The notes: generated by a model not told the origin, from the sequence alone. Numbered from the stretch's first letter, positions 18,491 through 27,935 are shown. The stretch: DNA of 64,000 nt from Glaciecola sp. 33A (GCF_002836745.1 NZ_PJAR01000040.1:62001-126000), one strand, 5' to 3'. Program-made: numbers and translations.

Positions 18491-20063
18491 TAGTGACTTT
18501 TCTCAGAATAATGAGGATAGCCAGCAAGTTGCTGAACTTCAAAACGGAGAATGGAACAAACTGTCTCCTATCAGCATTGTTTACTTTGCTGTGCGCTCGA
18601 TTTTTGATTTTGCGACCACGTTTTTTTACTTAATACCCGTTCTAGCCATCAACTTTAATAAGATAAAAGAACAACCGCTTATCATTGTTGTTGTGGCGGC
18701 TTGTATTTTAATCATATTCATTGTGATGGGGGTGCTTAACTACTGGTTTTATCGATTTAGAGTAGGTAGTGACAGAATAGAAATCAAACAAGGGATTTTT
18801 AAGAAGTCGCATATTGATTTGCCCTTTGCTCGAATTCAGAATGTTAAGTTGTCGCAACCGCTTTATTACCGCATCAATGATTATTCTTGCATCGAGCTAG
18901 ATACCGCAGGTAGTGCAAAACAAGAAGCTAAAATTGTGGCGCTAAAAACTGATTTAGCGAAACAATTTCGTATAAAGATTCTAGAGACAGCGACTGAATC
19001 AAAAAGTGATGCTTTTTCTTCCATTGCTTCTGCTGACGCCGGCGCTGCTTCAAACGAAGTGATTTTGAACCACCGTAGTATGCGTGATTTAGTTATTCAC
19101 GGCTTAACGAATAATCGTATCTGGATTTTTTTGGGTGCCCTAGCACCATTTTATGGTTCTATATCGGACTTTTTGTCTCAATTTTTTGAATCGATAGGTT
19201 TTGATGCTGAGGCGTATTTTAGTATAGAAACCCAAGCTTGGTGGGAGTTCGGCTTGCATGTTTTGTCGGTTGCTATGCTAATCATGCTAGTCGTCGTTTC
19301 GTTTTCAGTTGTAGGCGCTATTTTGATGTTTTACAAATACACATTGAGTAAAACTAAGGATCGCTATATTCGTCGCTCAGGTTTGCTAACTAAGCATGAA
19401 GTGAGTATGAAGCTTAGCCGTATTCAAATAATGGTGCAAGCACAAGACTGGCTTGATGTATTACTTGGTAGAGTTAACCTGTCCTTCGAACAGAATACTT
19501 CTGGCGTAGCTAATGCGAATAAGTCAGATGGGCAAATGTCGAATAAGCTGCTTGTTCCATCTGTCACCATCCCCGAGTCCTTGGCTTTAATGAAAAACGC
19601 GATGCCCTCCCAAACCCTAGCTGAACAGGTATTTAAGCCAATTTCTAAACGTTATATATTGCGTGGATTGTTATTGATTGCGCTGCCAGTCGGCGGATTA
19701 CTTTTTACCGCGATATTTAGAAACGATCTTTATGTTGCTGCGAGTGTGGCTTGTTCTGCATTTGTATTCATCGGCGCCATATTGGTCATACGATGGAAGC
19801 GTTGGGGGTACAGTTATGACAAAGAATATTTTTACATTAGGAGGGGGCTTTTTGGTGTTAATTATTATTGCTTTCCAATGTATAAAGTACAGCAAGCTCA
19901 ATTTAAACAAAGTATATTCATTCGTCCCTATCAATTGGCAAGCTTAAAAGTCGTGTTGGCTTCAGGTGCAAAGCTGGTTCCCTATATGCCGGCATCAGAC
20001 GTTAAGAACATAATAAATTGCATTCTAGATCAACTCGTCATCGACAAGCGTTCTTGGATGTGA
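18483..20063 (+). CDS. Bacterial PH-domain membrane protein, YdbT-like
   Basis: 526 residues from the ATG at 18483. An earlier ATG at 18471 is also possible, but 18483 gives the tighter overlap with the stop of the preceding gene. There are about six membrane helices in three pairs and repeated bPH_2 modules. Each module has the pattern of a Y-F/Y-x-x-R-x-G strand, a R-I-Q-x-V helix start and a late L-x-x-A strand; examples are HIDLPFARIQNVKLSQPLYY and YIRRGLFGVNYYCFPMYKVQ. It resembles the large YdbT partner. It ends 7 bases before the convergent ohrR stop. Confidence 0.85.
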   Translation: MDNSDFSQNNEDSQQVAELQNGEWNKLSPISIVYFAVRSIFDFATTFFYLIPVLAINFNKIKEQPLIIVVVAACILIIFIVMGVLNYWFYRFRVGSDRIEIKQGIFKKSHIDLPFARIQNVKLSQPLYYRINDYSCIELDTAGSAKQEAKIVALKTDLAKQFRIKILETATESKSDAFSSIASADAGAASNEVILNHRSMRDLVIHGLTNNRIWIFLGALAPFYGSISDFLSQFFESIGFDAEAYFSIETQAWWEFGLHVLSVAMLIMLVVVSFSVVGAILMFYKYTLSKTKDRYIRRSGLLTKHEVSMKLSRIQIMVQAQDWLDVLLGRVNLSFEQNTSGVANANKSDGQMSNKLLVPSVTIPESLALMKNAMPSQTLAEQVFKPISKRYILRGLLLIALPVGGLLFTAIFRNDLYVAASVACSAFVFIGAILVIRWKRWGYSYDKEYFYIRRGLFGVNYYCFPMYKVQQAQFKQSIFIRPYQLASLKVVLASGAKLVPYMPASDVKNIINCILDQLVIDKRSWM

Positions 20064-20070
20064 ACGCTGT

Positions 20071-20505
20071 CTAAACGCGTAAATCACTGACTACTAAATC
20101 GAGTAATTGCCTGAGTTTAACTGCCTGTTCGCTGTCGATACTTTCAAACTTGTAGCCGATCTCATTTGGAATGTTGACCGCTTCCAGCTTTAAGGCTTGT
20201 CCCTGTTTTGTCAGTTGCACAAGCCGTTTACGCTTATCTTTCTCGTCCTTAATTATTTCTAATAAGCGTTTGTCGGCCATTTTCTTCAAAATTTGAGTCA
20301 TAGCACCGCCATCAATGGCCGTTTTTTCGAGCAGTTCTGCAATCGTGATTTTGTCTTGCTCCCACAGTGCCATCATCACGATATATTGTGTATAGGTTAT
20401 ATTGAGACCATTCAGTGGCTCTCGATAGGCACGAACAATACTGTTTGACGCCATATACAAACGGTGACAAAGCTGATTTTTGAGTTTTAATTGATTAAAC
20501 GACAT
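20071..20505 (-). CDS. ohrR: MarR-family organic-peroxide sensor repressor OhrR
   Basis: 144 residues, a winged-helix MarR protein. The N-terminus has NQLCHRLYMAS with Cys13 at the place of the reactive cysteine of OhrR (QLCFxLY). The wing region DEKDKRKRLVQLT is typical. It lies divergent to an ohr gene, and the 112-base gap between them holds two related palindromes. By analogy it represses ohr, and probably itself, until organic hydroperoxide oxidises the cysteine. The assignment is strong because sequence and context agree. Confidence 0.9.
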   Translation of the reverse strand: MSFNQLKLKNQLCHRLYMASNSIVRAYREPLNGLNITYTQYIVMMALWEQDKITIAELLEKTAIDGGAMTQILKKMADKRLLEIIKDEKDKRKRLVQLTKQGQALKLEAVNIPNEIGYKFESIDSEQAVKLRQLLDLVVSDLRV

Positions 20506-20532
20506 AACTTACTCCTTGACGCGACATATTAA

Positions 20533-20589
20533 TTTGCATGCAAAGTATTTGCAATCAGTATTTTTTTCCTATATTATTTTGCGTACAAA
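20533..20589. promoter_or_regulatory. Two operator-like palindromes between ohrR and ohr
   Basis: TTTGCATGCAAA (20533-20544) is a perfect 12-base palindrome. TTTGCGTACAAA (20578-20589) is a near-perfect one, and its centre lies 45 bases away. Both sit in the intergenic region between the divergent ohrR and ohr genes, where OhrR operators are expected. Binding has not been shown. Confidence 0.65.
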
Positions 20590-20617
20590 CTAAATAATAA
20601 CTAATTTGGAATTTTAT

Positions 20618-21046
20618 ATGAATGTATTACAAAACGTAGCGTACACAGCGAAAGCAACCGCAACTGGCGGTCGTCAAGGCACAGCAAAGTCTGATGATGG
20701 CCGTTTAGACCTGACATTATCAACTCCACAGGGCTTGGGCGGCGACGACGGTCAGGGTACTAATCCTGAGCAATTATTCGCAGCAGGCTATGCGGCTTGT
20801 TTTATTGGCGCACTCAAGGTTGTTGCGGGGCAAGAAAAACGCAGTTTACCTAGCGATACCCACATTGATTCAGAAGTGTCTATTGGTGCCATCGAAGGTG
20901 GTTTTGGTATTGCGGTTAAGCTAGCTGTGTCATTAGGTGATATGGACAAAGACGAGGCAATGGCAATGGTAGAAAAAGCTCACCAAGTATGCCCTTACTC
21001 AAATGCGACTCGTGGCAACATTGAAGTGACTTTGTCGGTAATTTAA
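20618..21046 (+). CDS. ohr: Organic hydroperoxide resistance protein (OsmC/Ohr family)
   Basis: 142 residues from the ATG at 20618. A frame opening at 20606 uses TTG and adds four residues with no support. The two redox cysteines are Cys61 (GYAACFIGAL) and Cys125 (HQVCPYSNATRG), both in Ohr context, with the Ohr-type N-terminus TAKATATGGRQG and NPEQLFAAGYAACF. Ohr reduces fatty-acid and other organic hydroperoxides with lipoyl-protein electrons in the cytoplasm. It is divergent from ohrR and followed by a good terminator. Confidence 0.95.
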   Translation: MNVLQNVAYTAKATATGGRQGTAKSDDGRLDLTLSTPQGLGGDDGQGTNPEQLFAAGYAACFIGALKVVAGQEKRSLPSDTHIDSEVSIGAIEGGFGIAVKLAVSLGDMDKDEAMAMVEKAHQVCPYSNATRGNIEVTLSVI

Positions 21047-21069
21047 TACGCTAGGTTATATCGATAATA

Positions 21070-21108
21070 AAGCACGCATTCTGGATACAGGCTGCGTGCT
21101 TTTTTTTA
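21070..21108 (+). terminator. Rho-independent terminator of ohr
   Basis: The arms AAGCACGC (21070-21077) and GCGTGCTT (21094-21101) form an 8-base stem that runs into a T tract ending at 21107, 24 bases after the ohr stop codon. Confidence 0.85.
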
Positions 21109-21109
21109 C

Positions 21110-21429
21110 AGAGTCTGAGGTTCGTCATGGCAACATGCCACTGTTGTTAAATGTGCTGAAAAGCACAAAATGGCTTTGACACAGTTGAATATAAAATGGG
21201 ATGATCTAGCCCAATACTTGCAGTGAGCTTAAGTGCAAAGTAAAATGCACCACAAGGGACCAGCAGCGAAGAGTAAGTCCTATGTGCGGCTGTGTAATGA
21301 CCTACAATTAGTGAGTAGAGCACGTAAATGTGAAGAAGCTTAGCTTCAAAAAAATGCCTTTAGGTTTACTCACTTTCAACCTAACCCAACAGTAATAAAT
21401 AAACCAATCGACATGGATATTTGTAAAAA
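21110..21429. other. Gap before an orphan mobile-element-like gene
   Basis: About 320 bases with no clear gene. A frame ending at the TGA at 21225-21227 reads AEKHKMALTQLNIKWDDLAQ in coding style and could be the tail of a lost gene. A small perfect palindrome, GAAGCTTAGCTTC, lies near 21338-21350. The gene that follows has a paralogue beside a replication gene at 50.3 kb, so this gap may be decayed mobile-element DNA. Confidence 0.3.
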
Positions 21430-22053
21430 ATGCTAGATAAAAAGTACTACAACCTGAATGAACTGGACACGCTATTTCAAATATCAATTGCGGACATTAG
21501 TTACGCAGTTGAAAAAAAAGACCTAGGGTTGGTCTTTTACAGGCAAGCAACCAAGTACCTAATAGGGTCACTTTCAAATAGAAAGTTTGTGTCTATTGGC
21601 TCTGCCACTTATGAAGGGTTAATAAAACTTGATAAAAAGACCTCACTAGAGGTCATTAAGCAAAAAAGCATCACTGTAGATAGAGCGCTGTTGTTGCAGA
21701 TGGAAAATATTAAGGATTGGAGCGGTGATTATCCATTTAACTGCGAGCTTCCGAGCTCTCGCTTAAATGCGTGGGCACCCGAGGAACCACATATTCTTGG
21801 AGGAGATAAAATTCTCGCCTTCCCATATCCAAAAGAAAAGGAAAATCCGTTTAAAAGCACGACTGAGTCTTCAGCGTCTGTGACCGATGCAATAGATGAC
21901 TCAAATAAGCAGACCGACAGTGCTGATAAAAACAGTAAGCAGCAAGCTGATTTTATCCTAGACTTTCCTAAGATTGAATTAGCGCTAAAGGACGCTTGTA
22001 TTTTGTCTTCAAAATTAATTGAGTTGTTTCCATCAAAAGTGAGTGGCACTTAG
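21430..22053 (+). CDS. Unknown protein, paralogue of the mobile-element protein at 50324-51220
   Basis: 207 residues, soluble. The first 120 residues align by eye with the protein at 50324. Shared features are a start like KKYYxLxEL, then GxxxxxKFxxxGxAxYxGLI near residues 46-68, and a PFxxxLPxxxLxxW segment near residues 102-115. The last third is low-complexity (Ser/Asp/Lys-rich) before a helix, and is shorter than in the paralogue. I do not recognise a family. The paralogue stands in front of an AlpA-like regulator and an HUH replication gene, which suggests this copy is the survivor of another such element. Confidence 0.65.
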   Translation: MLDKKYYNLNELDTLFQISIADISYAVEKKDLGLVFYRQATKYLIGSLSNRKFVSIGSATYEGLIKLDKKTSLEVIKQKSITVDRALLLQMENIKDWSGDYPFNCELPSSRLNAWAPEEPHILGGDKILAFPYPKEKENPFKSTTESSASVTDAIDDSNKQTDSADKNSKQQADFILDFPKIELALKDACILSSKLIELFPSKVSGT

Positions 22054-22197
22054 GATTATAGTAAGCTTCGATTTTGTCTATTCATAAATGAGACTGTTTG
22101 AGCAAATTAGGGTAGGCGAGGTGGAGACTAAAAGTGTCTAGCAAGTTTACGGGTTATTTTGGTCAAGAAGTGAGAAATCAAATTAAATAGGAATAGT

Positions 22198-22566
22198 ATG
22201 GAATTGTTGATTATGTTGAGTGGCCTAATAGTCTCAATTATTATTGCTTTACTGGTGAAGAAAACCCTTTCGTTCATCTTTAAAGGTTCAGAAGATAAAA
22301 TGATAAGTCAGATTAAGAAAGAAGTTAAACAGTGGGATATTTTCGCGAGTGCCTTAATTGACGACATAGAGCCACTTTGTTATACGCAATGCAAAGTAAT
22401 GTTTTCTGGCGGTCGGTTTTCAACCATAAAGAGTCCCTCAGGCTCTAATTCAAGTTCTTATCAAATTGAATATTGGGAAGTAAAAACTAGTGATAAGTTG
22501 GATGCACTGTATGTCGCAAAAGCGATTCATGATTGGGCACAAAATAGACCTAGCGTTAATAAATAA
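22198..22566 (+). CDS. Hypothetical single-pass membrane protein
   Basis: 122 residues. One N-terminal membrane helix (about 3-30) is followed by a charged helix (EDKMISQIKKEVKQWD) and a small soluble domain with two cysteines (PLCYTQCKVMF). No family recognised. The start ATG at 22198 has only an A/T-rich GGAATAGT upstream. It lies 144 bases after the unknown element-like gene on the same strand and could belong to the same acquired segment. Confidence 0.5.
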   Translation: MELLIMLSGLIVSIIIALLVKKTLSFIFKGSEDKMISQIKKEVKQWDIFASALIDDIEPLCYTQCKVMFSGGRFSTIKSPSGSNSSSYQIEYWEVKTSDKLDALYVAKAIHDWAQNRPSVNK

Positions 22567-22852
22567 ACAAAAAATCGTCTTCACCTAGCAACCAGCGAAA
22601 TCGATCCCTGTTGCATCCAACAGCGATGTGTTTTATTCTTTCTGTTCATTTTTTCATCTTTCACCATTGGTGGATCATAAGGTGCAAATGATGAATGGCG
22701 CCAGCTTAGCTTGTATAATTATATGCTAGTCCATGCCTTGATATTATGTAGTAGTTGGCTCACCCATAGCCAACTTTCGTCAACTCGACAGGATGTGTTT
22801 CGACAAGGACTTGTTTCGGGAAATCGTGTCATTTATTAGATAAGAGTATTTT

Positions 22853-24784
22853 ATGCGACTATTGTTTAGCCTCTATTTTTTACTATCATTTTCTGTGTTT
22901 GCCACTGAGCCCAAAGTTCCTTTAGAAGCCTATGGCGGGATCCCTAATAAAAGCATGTTCACTATTTCCAATGACGGTACGCGTATTGCTTATCGTGAGG
23001 TCGTAAATAATACCGACATAATGACTATTATGGACATTGTTAATGGTGGCGTTGTAGGTCGAGTTGATATTGGTAGCGTGCGCCCCGACAGTGCCTATTT
23101 TGTCGATAACGATACGCTTATTCTGGTAGTCGTGGATGGTCACAGACGCTTTGCAGGTTACCGAGGGCGCCACGATGTAAGCGCTGCCTATGCATTTAAT
23201 ATAAAAGACAATAACTTGCATCAAATGCTGCAACCCGGTTATGGCATTTTTCCGGGGCAAAGCAATATAGGACGAATTGTAGGCGTATCCAAAGATAAAA
23301 AGTATGCTTACATGCCCGCTTATAAAAACCTTGGCTCGTTCGACTTGTATAAAGTCACCTTAGGCAAAAAGCGTAAACCACGTGTTGTATCGCGTGGGAA
23401 AAAAGACACTATCGACTTCTTTATAGGTAACAACGACGAGGTCGTTGCCCGCGAACGTTACAACAACGAGACCAATTTACACCTGATTGAATCCAGAATT
23501 GATGATCAATGGGTAACTGTGTTCAGTGAAACGACACCGATCATTAACGTCGGTTTTAACGGCATAACGCCTGATATGAAACATCTTGTTATGCGGGCTA
23601 ATAATGACAACACAAACCGAAAGGCTTATTACACATTGGCATTAAGTGATGGCAAAATAGAAGGCCCTATTTTTGAGCGTGCAGACAAAGACGCAGAGTC
23701 ATTGATAACGGATATTAATCGAGTAGTCCATGGCGTGACTTATTCTGGTTTTACGCCCACGTATGAATTTTTCGACAAAACACTAAATGCGAAAATGCGT
23801 GGTATTGAAAAAGCCATGCCAAACAATACCTTTCGACTTACAGACTTCTCTGACAACTTATCAAATATGATTTTTTTAATGGAAGGCGAAATGTCAGCCG
23901 GAAACTACATACTATACACGCGAGGTGAACTCAGCATGCTCGCTAGCGCGCGCCCCGATATACCAGCAGAAAGTGTTCATAATGTCACTGAATATAGTTA
24001 TAACGCGAGAGATGAACTGGCTATTCCGTCGTTATTGACCCTTCCTAATCATAAAGAAGCAAAAGCCTTGCCTGCGATCATGCTGCCGCACGGTGGCCCA
24101 GAATCTTATGACAGAAATAGCTTTGATTGGTTAGCGCAATATTTTGCCAACCAAGGCTATGCTGTTATTCAGCCGCAGTATAGAGGATCAAGTGGCTTTG
24201 GTGCTGAACACTTATTGGCAGGGCGAGGAGAATGGGGTCGCAAAATGCAAGACGATTTAACCGATGCGGTAGCTGACCTTGCCACAAAAGGCATTATCGA
24301 CAAAGATAGAGTATGTATTGTTGGCGCCAGCTATGGTGGCTACGCAGCTCTCGCTGGTGCTGCTTTCACGCCTGATGTATATCGCTGCATTGTAGCGATT
24401 AATGGCGTATCCGATATTGAAGTTATGCTCAAAAGAGAACGCCGAGAGGCGGGAGATGATCACTGGGTGGTTTCATATTGGGAAGAAGTCATTGCACAAG
24501 GCGATGTCGAAAAATCTCTTCTTAAGGCAATATCGCCTATTAATCATGTGCAGCACATTACCAGTCCCATCCTTCTTATTCACGGCGAAAACGATAAAGT
24601 CGTTAACATCGAACAATCTGAGGATATGTTTGAGGCTTTAAAAGATGCCAATAAACCGGTGCAGTTTATAGAGCTTGACAAAGGCGACCATTATCTAAGT
24701 AACAACAACAATCGACTGCAAACTTTAGGTGCTATAGAGCAGTTTTTGAAAATTAATCTGCCGGCTGAGAACGGAGTTCCTTAG
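22853..24784 (+). CDS. Secreted S9-family peptidase (acylaminoacyl-peptidase/DPP-like)
   Basis: 643 residues with an N-terminal signal peptide (about 17 residues ending SVFA). The middle is a beta-propeller-like region (about 40-370), and the C-terminal 260 residues form the alpha/beta-hydrolase peptidase domain. The catalytic triad is Ser493 in GASYGGYA, Asp581 in HGENDKVV and His613 in KGDHYLS. An HGGPES oxyanion motif is near residue 420. Such enzymes cleave peptides in the periplasm, often dipeptidyl or acylaminoacyl substrates. It is monocistronic, and downstream lies the orphan tail of a PEP-CTERM gene in another frame. Confidence 0.92.
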   Translation: MRLLFSLYFLLSFSVFATEPKVPLEAYGGIPNKSMFTISNDGTRIAYREVVNNTDIMTIMDIVNGGVVGRVDIGSVRPDSAYFVDNDTLILVVVDGHRRFAGYRGRHDVSAAYAFNIKDNNLHQMLQPGYGIFPGQSNIGRIVGVSKDKKYAYMPAYKNLGSFDLYKVTLGKKRKPRVVSRGKKDTIDFFIGNNDEVVARERYNNETNLHLIESRIDDQWVTVFSETTPIINVGFNGITPDMKHLVMRANNDNTNRKAYYTLALSDGKIEGPIFERADKDAESLITDINRVVHGVTYSGFTPTYEFFDKTLNAKMRGIEKAMPNNTFRLTDFSDNLSNMIFLMEGEMSAGNYILYTRGELSMLASARPDIPAESVHNVTEYSYNARDELAIPSLLTLPNHKEAKALPAIMLPHGGPESYDRNSFDWLAQYFANQGYAVIQPQYRGSSGFGAEHLLAGRGEWGRKMQDDLTDAVADLATKGIIDKDRVCIVGASYGGYAALAGAAFTPDVYRCIVAINGVSDIEVMLKRERREAGDDHWVVSYWEEVIAQGDVEKSLLKAISPINHVQHITSPILLIHGENDKVVNIEQSEDMFEALKDANKPVQFIELDKGDHYLSNNNNRLQTLGAIEQFLKINLPAENGVP

Positions 24785-24810
24785 CCAGGCTGTTAGTTTG
24801 CGAAAACGCC

Positions 24811-24903
24811 ACACCAACACCAGTTGTCGTGCCTGAACCATCAACCCTAGCAATGTTTGTATTGGGTGCACTTGGCCTCGCATCGCGCAGATTCAAAATG
24901 TAA
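24811..24903 (+). pseudogene. Orphan PEP-CTERM sorting tail
   Basis: The reading frame encodes a classic C-terminal exosortase signal: a Thr-Pro run, VPEPSTL, a hydrophobic helix (AMFVLGALGLA) and a final SRRFKM, then TAA at 24901-24903. No gene body precedes it; the frame upstream soon overlaps the end of the S9 peptidase gene in a different frame. A good terminator follows. This is most simply the 3' end of a PEP-CTERM protein gene whose rest was deleted. Confidence 0.75.
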
Positions 24904-24925
24904 AGAAACACGACTTACGAGCTAC

Positions 24926-24955
24926 GCACCTGTTTTATAACAGGTGCTTTTTTTT
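24926..24955 (+). terminator. Rho-independent terminator after the PEP-CTERM tail
   Basis: GCACCTG (24926-24932) pairs with CAGGTGC (24941-24947), followed by eight T residues. It would end transcription from the S9 peptidase gene and from the former PEP-CTERM gene. Confidence 0.85.
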
Positions 24956-25001
24956 GCTTATAAAGCAGTGATAGCAAGGGAATGTGGTTTAACATTATTT
25001 A

Positions 25002-25103
25002 GAGTCTGTGGAAGACTTAGCCGATGACATTATTGTTCTTGATAGCGGCAAGTACCGATGGCACATTAGAGATCGTTCGCCGTTACACAGTACCGGTATT
25101 TGA
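25002..25103 (+). pseudogene. Short coding-like fragment
   Basis: Thirty-three codons without a start read ESVEDLADDIIVLDSGKYRW and then HIRDRSPLHSTGI before a TGA at 25101-25103. Composition looks coding, but no family is recognised and no gene body is present. Probably a leftover of a deleted gene. Confidence 0.25.
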
Positions 25104-25145
25104 AACAGATCGGCCGGGTTATAGTCCATACTTTACTCGCTTGTG

Positions 25146-26609
25146 CTAAGCAGCGGGTGTCTTGTGTCTGCTATGCGCCAGTACCAGCAATACCAAACCA
25201 ATCACCGCCACGACAGCGCCAATGGGTTTACCAAAGTCAGACGACAAATGAAAGCCAATGGCCGCAGTCATAATATATGAAACCGTCACAGCGGTAGCGA
25301 TCACGGCCGGAATACTGGCAATCCAATGAAAGGTACCCCGGTCAAATAGGTATTTAGTGGCTAGCCACAATACGCTAGTAGATAACAACATATTAGAAAA
25401 GGCGAAATAACGCCAAATCACGGTGAAATCCAGCTTAGTCATAAAATAAGCAATGGTAAGAATGGGCACGGCTAACAACATACGGTTACGTAAACTTTGC
25501 GGAATATTAAACGCATCAACCATCGTTAAACGCAGTGAACGAAAAGCCGTATCGCCAGATGTGATGGGGAACACAGCAACAGCAATAATCGCCATAATGC
25601 CGCCAAATACACCGAGGTAACTGTTGGCAATATGGTTAACCACTAACCCTGGCCCGCCTGCATCGAGCATGATTTTAAGTTCAGCATAGCCATCAGGGAA
25701 AGCAGCAATGCCCGCCAAGGCCCAAACACAAGCCACTGCACCTTCACATACCATGGCGCCGTAATACACCGGGCGCACATATTTTTCGTTTGTTAGGCAC
25801 CGGGCAATGATTGGCGCTTGGGTGGAGTGAAAACCACTGATGGCCCCGCATGTAATCGTGATAAATAGCAACGGCCAAATAGGTAACCCATCCGGATTCG
25901 GTTCTAGAAAATCATGAGCATGATCGGCAGTAAAATAAGCTAAAAAATCCCCAGTAACGGGTAAATGTGGCGCGTTGATCAGCAGAGATATGGCGATAAG
26001 AGAGGTCATTACTATCATCAAACCACCAAAGATTGGGTAAAATTTAGTGATGATTTTATCTATGGGTAATAAAGTGGCTAAAAAGTAATAACCCAAAATC
26101 ACTAATACCCAAAAGGTATTATTAGCCAAAAAAGTGTCTTTAAAATAATCCAGGTTACTCAACAAACCGGCAGGGCTCATGATAAACACCACCCCAACAA
26201 AAAACAGCAACATGGCGGTAAATATCAACATAAAAGCTTTGAACACTACGTTGTAATAATGCCCAGCGATTTCGGGTAGGCTTTTACCGTCCTCTTTGAC
26301 GCTCATTACACCAGAGAAATAATCGTGAACGGCGCCGCCTAAAACGTTGCCTAGCACGATCCATACTAAGGCAATGGGGCCATAAAGTGCGCCTAAAATA
26401 GGCCCAAAAATAGGCCCAACACCAGCAATATTTAAAAACTGAATTAAAAAAGCTTTAACCGGATGAATAGCCACATAGTCGACGCCTTCGCTGAAGCGAG
26501 TTTGCGGGGTGGCGGCAGTGGTGTCGATCCCAGCTTGTTTTTCAACAAATGGGCTATAAAACTTATAGCCTAGGATCAATATAGTGATACAGATAAAAAA
26601 GATGATCAT
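25146..26609 (-). CDS. cstA: CstA-family carbon starvation / pyruvate transporter
   Basis: 487 residues with about 14 hydrophobic segments. The family signatures are present: FxIAGVGPIFGPILGALYGP near residues 63-82, GNVLGGAVHDYFSGVMSVK near 88-106, and GFHSTQAPIIARCL near 260-273. These define CstA/BtsT proteins, which import peptides or pyruvate under carbon limitation. At 487 residues it belongs to the shorter CstA type rather than the 700-residue form. No sensor pair lies beside it. The gene precedes a 1.3-kb gap of remnants on its upstream side. Confidence 0.88.
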   Translation of the reverse strand: MIIFFICITILILGYKFYSPFVEKQAGIDTTAATPQTRFSEGVDYVAIHPVKAFLIQFLNIAGVGPIFGPILGALYGPIALVWIVLGNVLGGAVHDYFSGVMSVKEDGKSLPEIAGHYYNVVFKAFMLIFTAMLLFFVGVVFIMSPAGLLSNLDYFKDTFLANNTFWVLVILGYYFLATLLPIDKIITKFYPIFGGLMIVMTSLIAISLLINAPHLPVTGDFLAYFTADHAHDFLEPNPDGLPIWPLLFITITCGAISGFHSTQAPIIARCLTNEKYVRPVYYGAMVCEGAVACVWALAGIAAFPDGYAELKIMLDAGGPGLVVNHIANSYLGVFGGIMAIIAVAVFPITSGDTAFRSLRLTMVDAFNIPQSLRNRMLLAVPILTIAYFMTKLDFTVIWRYFAFSNMLLSTSVLWLATKYLFDRGTFHWIASIPAVIATAVTVSYIMTAAIGFHLSSDFGKPIGAVVAVIGLVLLVLAHSRHKTPAA

Positions 26610-27935
26610 AACAACGCGTATCTCTGTTCAGAGTAATTTAAAAAGGAGCGCGACAAAAGCACTCCACCATTCCATCCATGAATATGTTTAATAGATTAAC
26701 AGAACGTTAATTTACGGCACAGATAGTAACAAACTAGGCCACAACAAAAAATGCATAACACGGATTATTACTCTCGACTAATTGCAGAAAAAGTAACTAA
26801 TGAGGATTTATGCACAACAATTGCTCATTGATAAAACAAGTACTGTTTTTATATACAAATTTGCATGTTATTCAGGGCCTATATATCGGTCAAGCTCTCT
26901 GGCCTTTAGATAACCGTGAGCTTGCTCTTTCTCAAGGTTATGCTCATCTGTTGGTGATACTCGTTTTTTATATGTAAAGTCGATTATGTTCGTGACTATC
27001 ATTAGACCTGCAGTTTGTGTGCGAGTGTATTAATGTGTGAAACTGAAACGTCTTGCACACTGCGATTTATCCAACCTAGACTGTCTCAAAACTTCGTAAA
27101 GTTTGGAACTGAGAAAATCCAAAGCCCAATTATTATAATAATTCGATAAATTAATGTTTGGAACTTAGAGCTTATGGATAAGCGAACTAGCCGGAATGGA
27201 AGAAAGCGGACAGTAAGCGCTTTTTATTGAATTACTGCGCAATGCCATTTGCCAACGTCGCAAGATGATCTGATGACGGTCTCAAATGGGCAGTTAAGCG
27301 ACATTGAGTTTATACAAACTACTTCCGTTTTGAGCGAATTATATTTGTACGATTGAATAAAATGTTACTGGAACGTGATCTCTTATAGGAGCCGTTGACT
27401 GATTTTGGTTAAAGACAAAAAATGCCTGATTGCTGACATAAGCTTTTGTTATTTTCAGCGCCTATGTTCGACTATGAAAAACCTGCGGCGAAGTTAAATT
27501 AAATTAGACTGACAGGCAGTTCCGAGAGAATTGCCGTCATTCGGCTAGATTAGCTTTACCAAACGAAAGCGCGATTGAAGTGGATGTTCGAAACATGAAG
27601 ATATCAATAATTAAAAGTGCTAACTCTAACACTTAAAAATCTATTAATTTCTAACTTGAATTTTCATTATTACTACATTCTCTTCATCTTCTTCTGTCAC
27701 CATTGGCACTTCATATATTCAAACGAAGCGGGCTCGTCATCATATTTGTTTGGTGTATATAACTAAGTAATAAAGTGACGTGTGAATATCCAGACAAAAT
27801 TATTTACAGGAGTAAAAATATGAAATATAGCCACCTACTTATCATCTTCAATATCGCTCTTTAAACCTTGTCGCAGAAATTACTTCTATAAGTGAACTTG
27901 TCAACACTGTCCATTTGCTTTATCTTTATCCAATA
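26610..27935. other. Gene-poor 1.3-kb gap with remnants
   Basis: No intact gene is visible. The segment contains a copy of the 131-bp repeat (26836-26966) and a coding-like fragment ending ENMKISIIKSANSNT-style near 27634. It also has a signal-peptide-like stub starting at 27823, ATG with CAGGAG upstream, reading MKYSHLLIIFNIAL before a stop. The stub looks like the start of a deleted exported-protein gene. The right end carries the promoter and leader of the thiamine operon. Confidence 0.45.
26836..26966 (-). repeat. 131-bp dispersed repeat, copy 1
   Basis: This matches 36491-36621 along its whole length with about a dozen differences and no length change. Read on the minus strand it encodes the last about 30 codons of a protein (EKEQAHGYLKARELDRYIGP, stop at 26870-26868). 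A LexA-box-like TACTGTTTTTATATACAAAT follows at 26841-26860 on the plus strand. The rest of the gene is absent at both copies, so both appear to be fragments of a once longer repeated segment. Confidence 0.75.

Noticed and set aside
19678-19947. Overlapping frames on both strands inside the YdbT-like gene
   Set aside because: They are shadows of the membrane-protein frame.
21325-21360. Terminator at the GAAGCTTAGCTTC palindrome
   Set aside because: The homopolymer run after it is A on the plus strand, and on the minus strand the T run precedes the stem, so it does not fit an intrinsic terminator for either direction.
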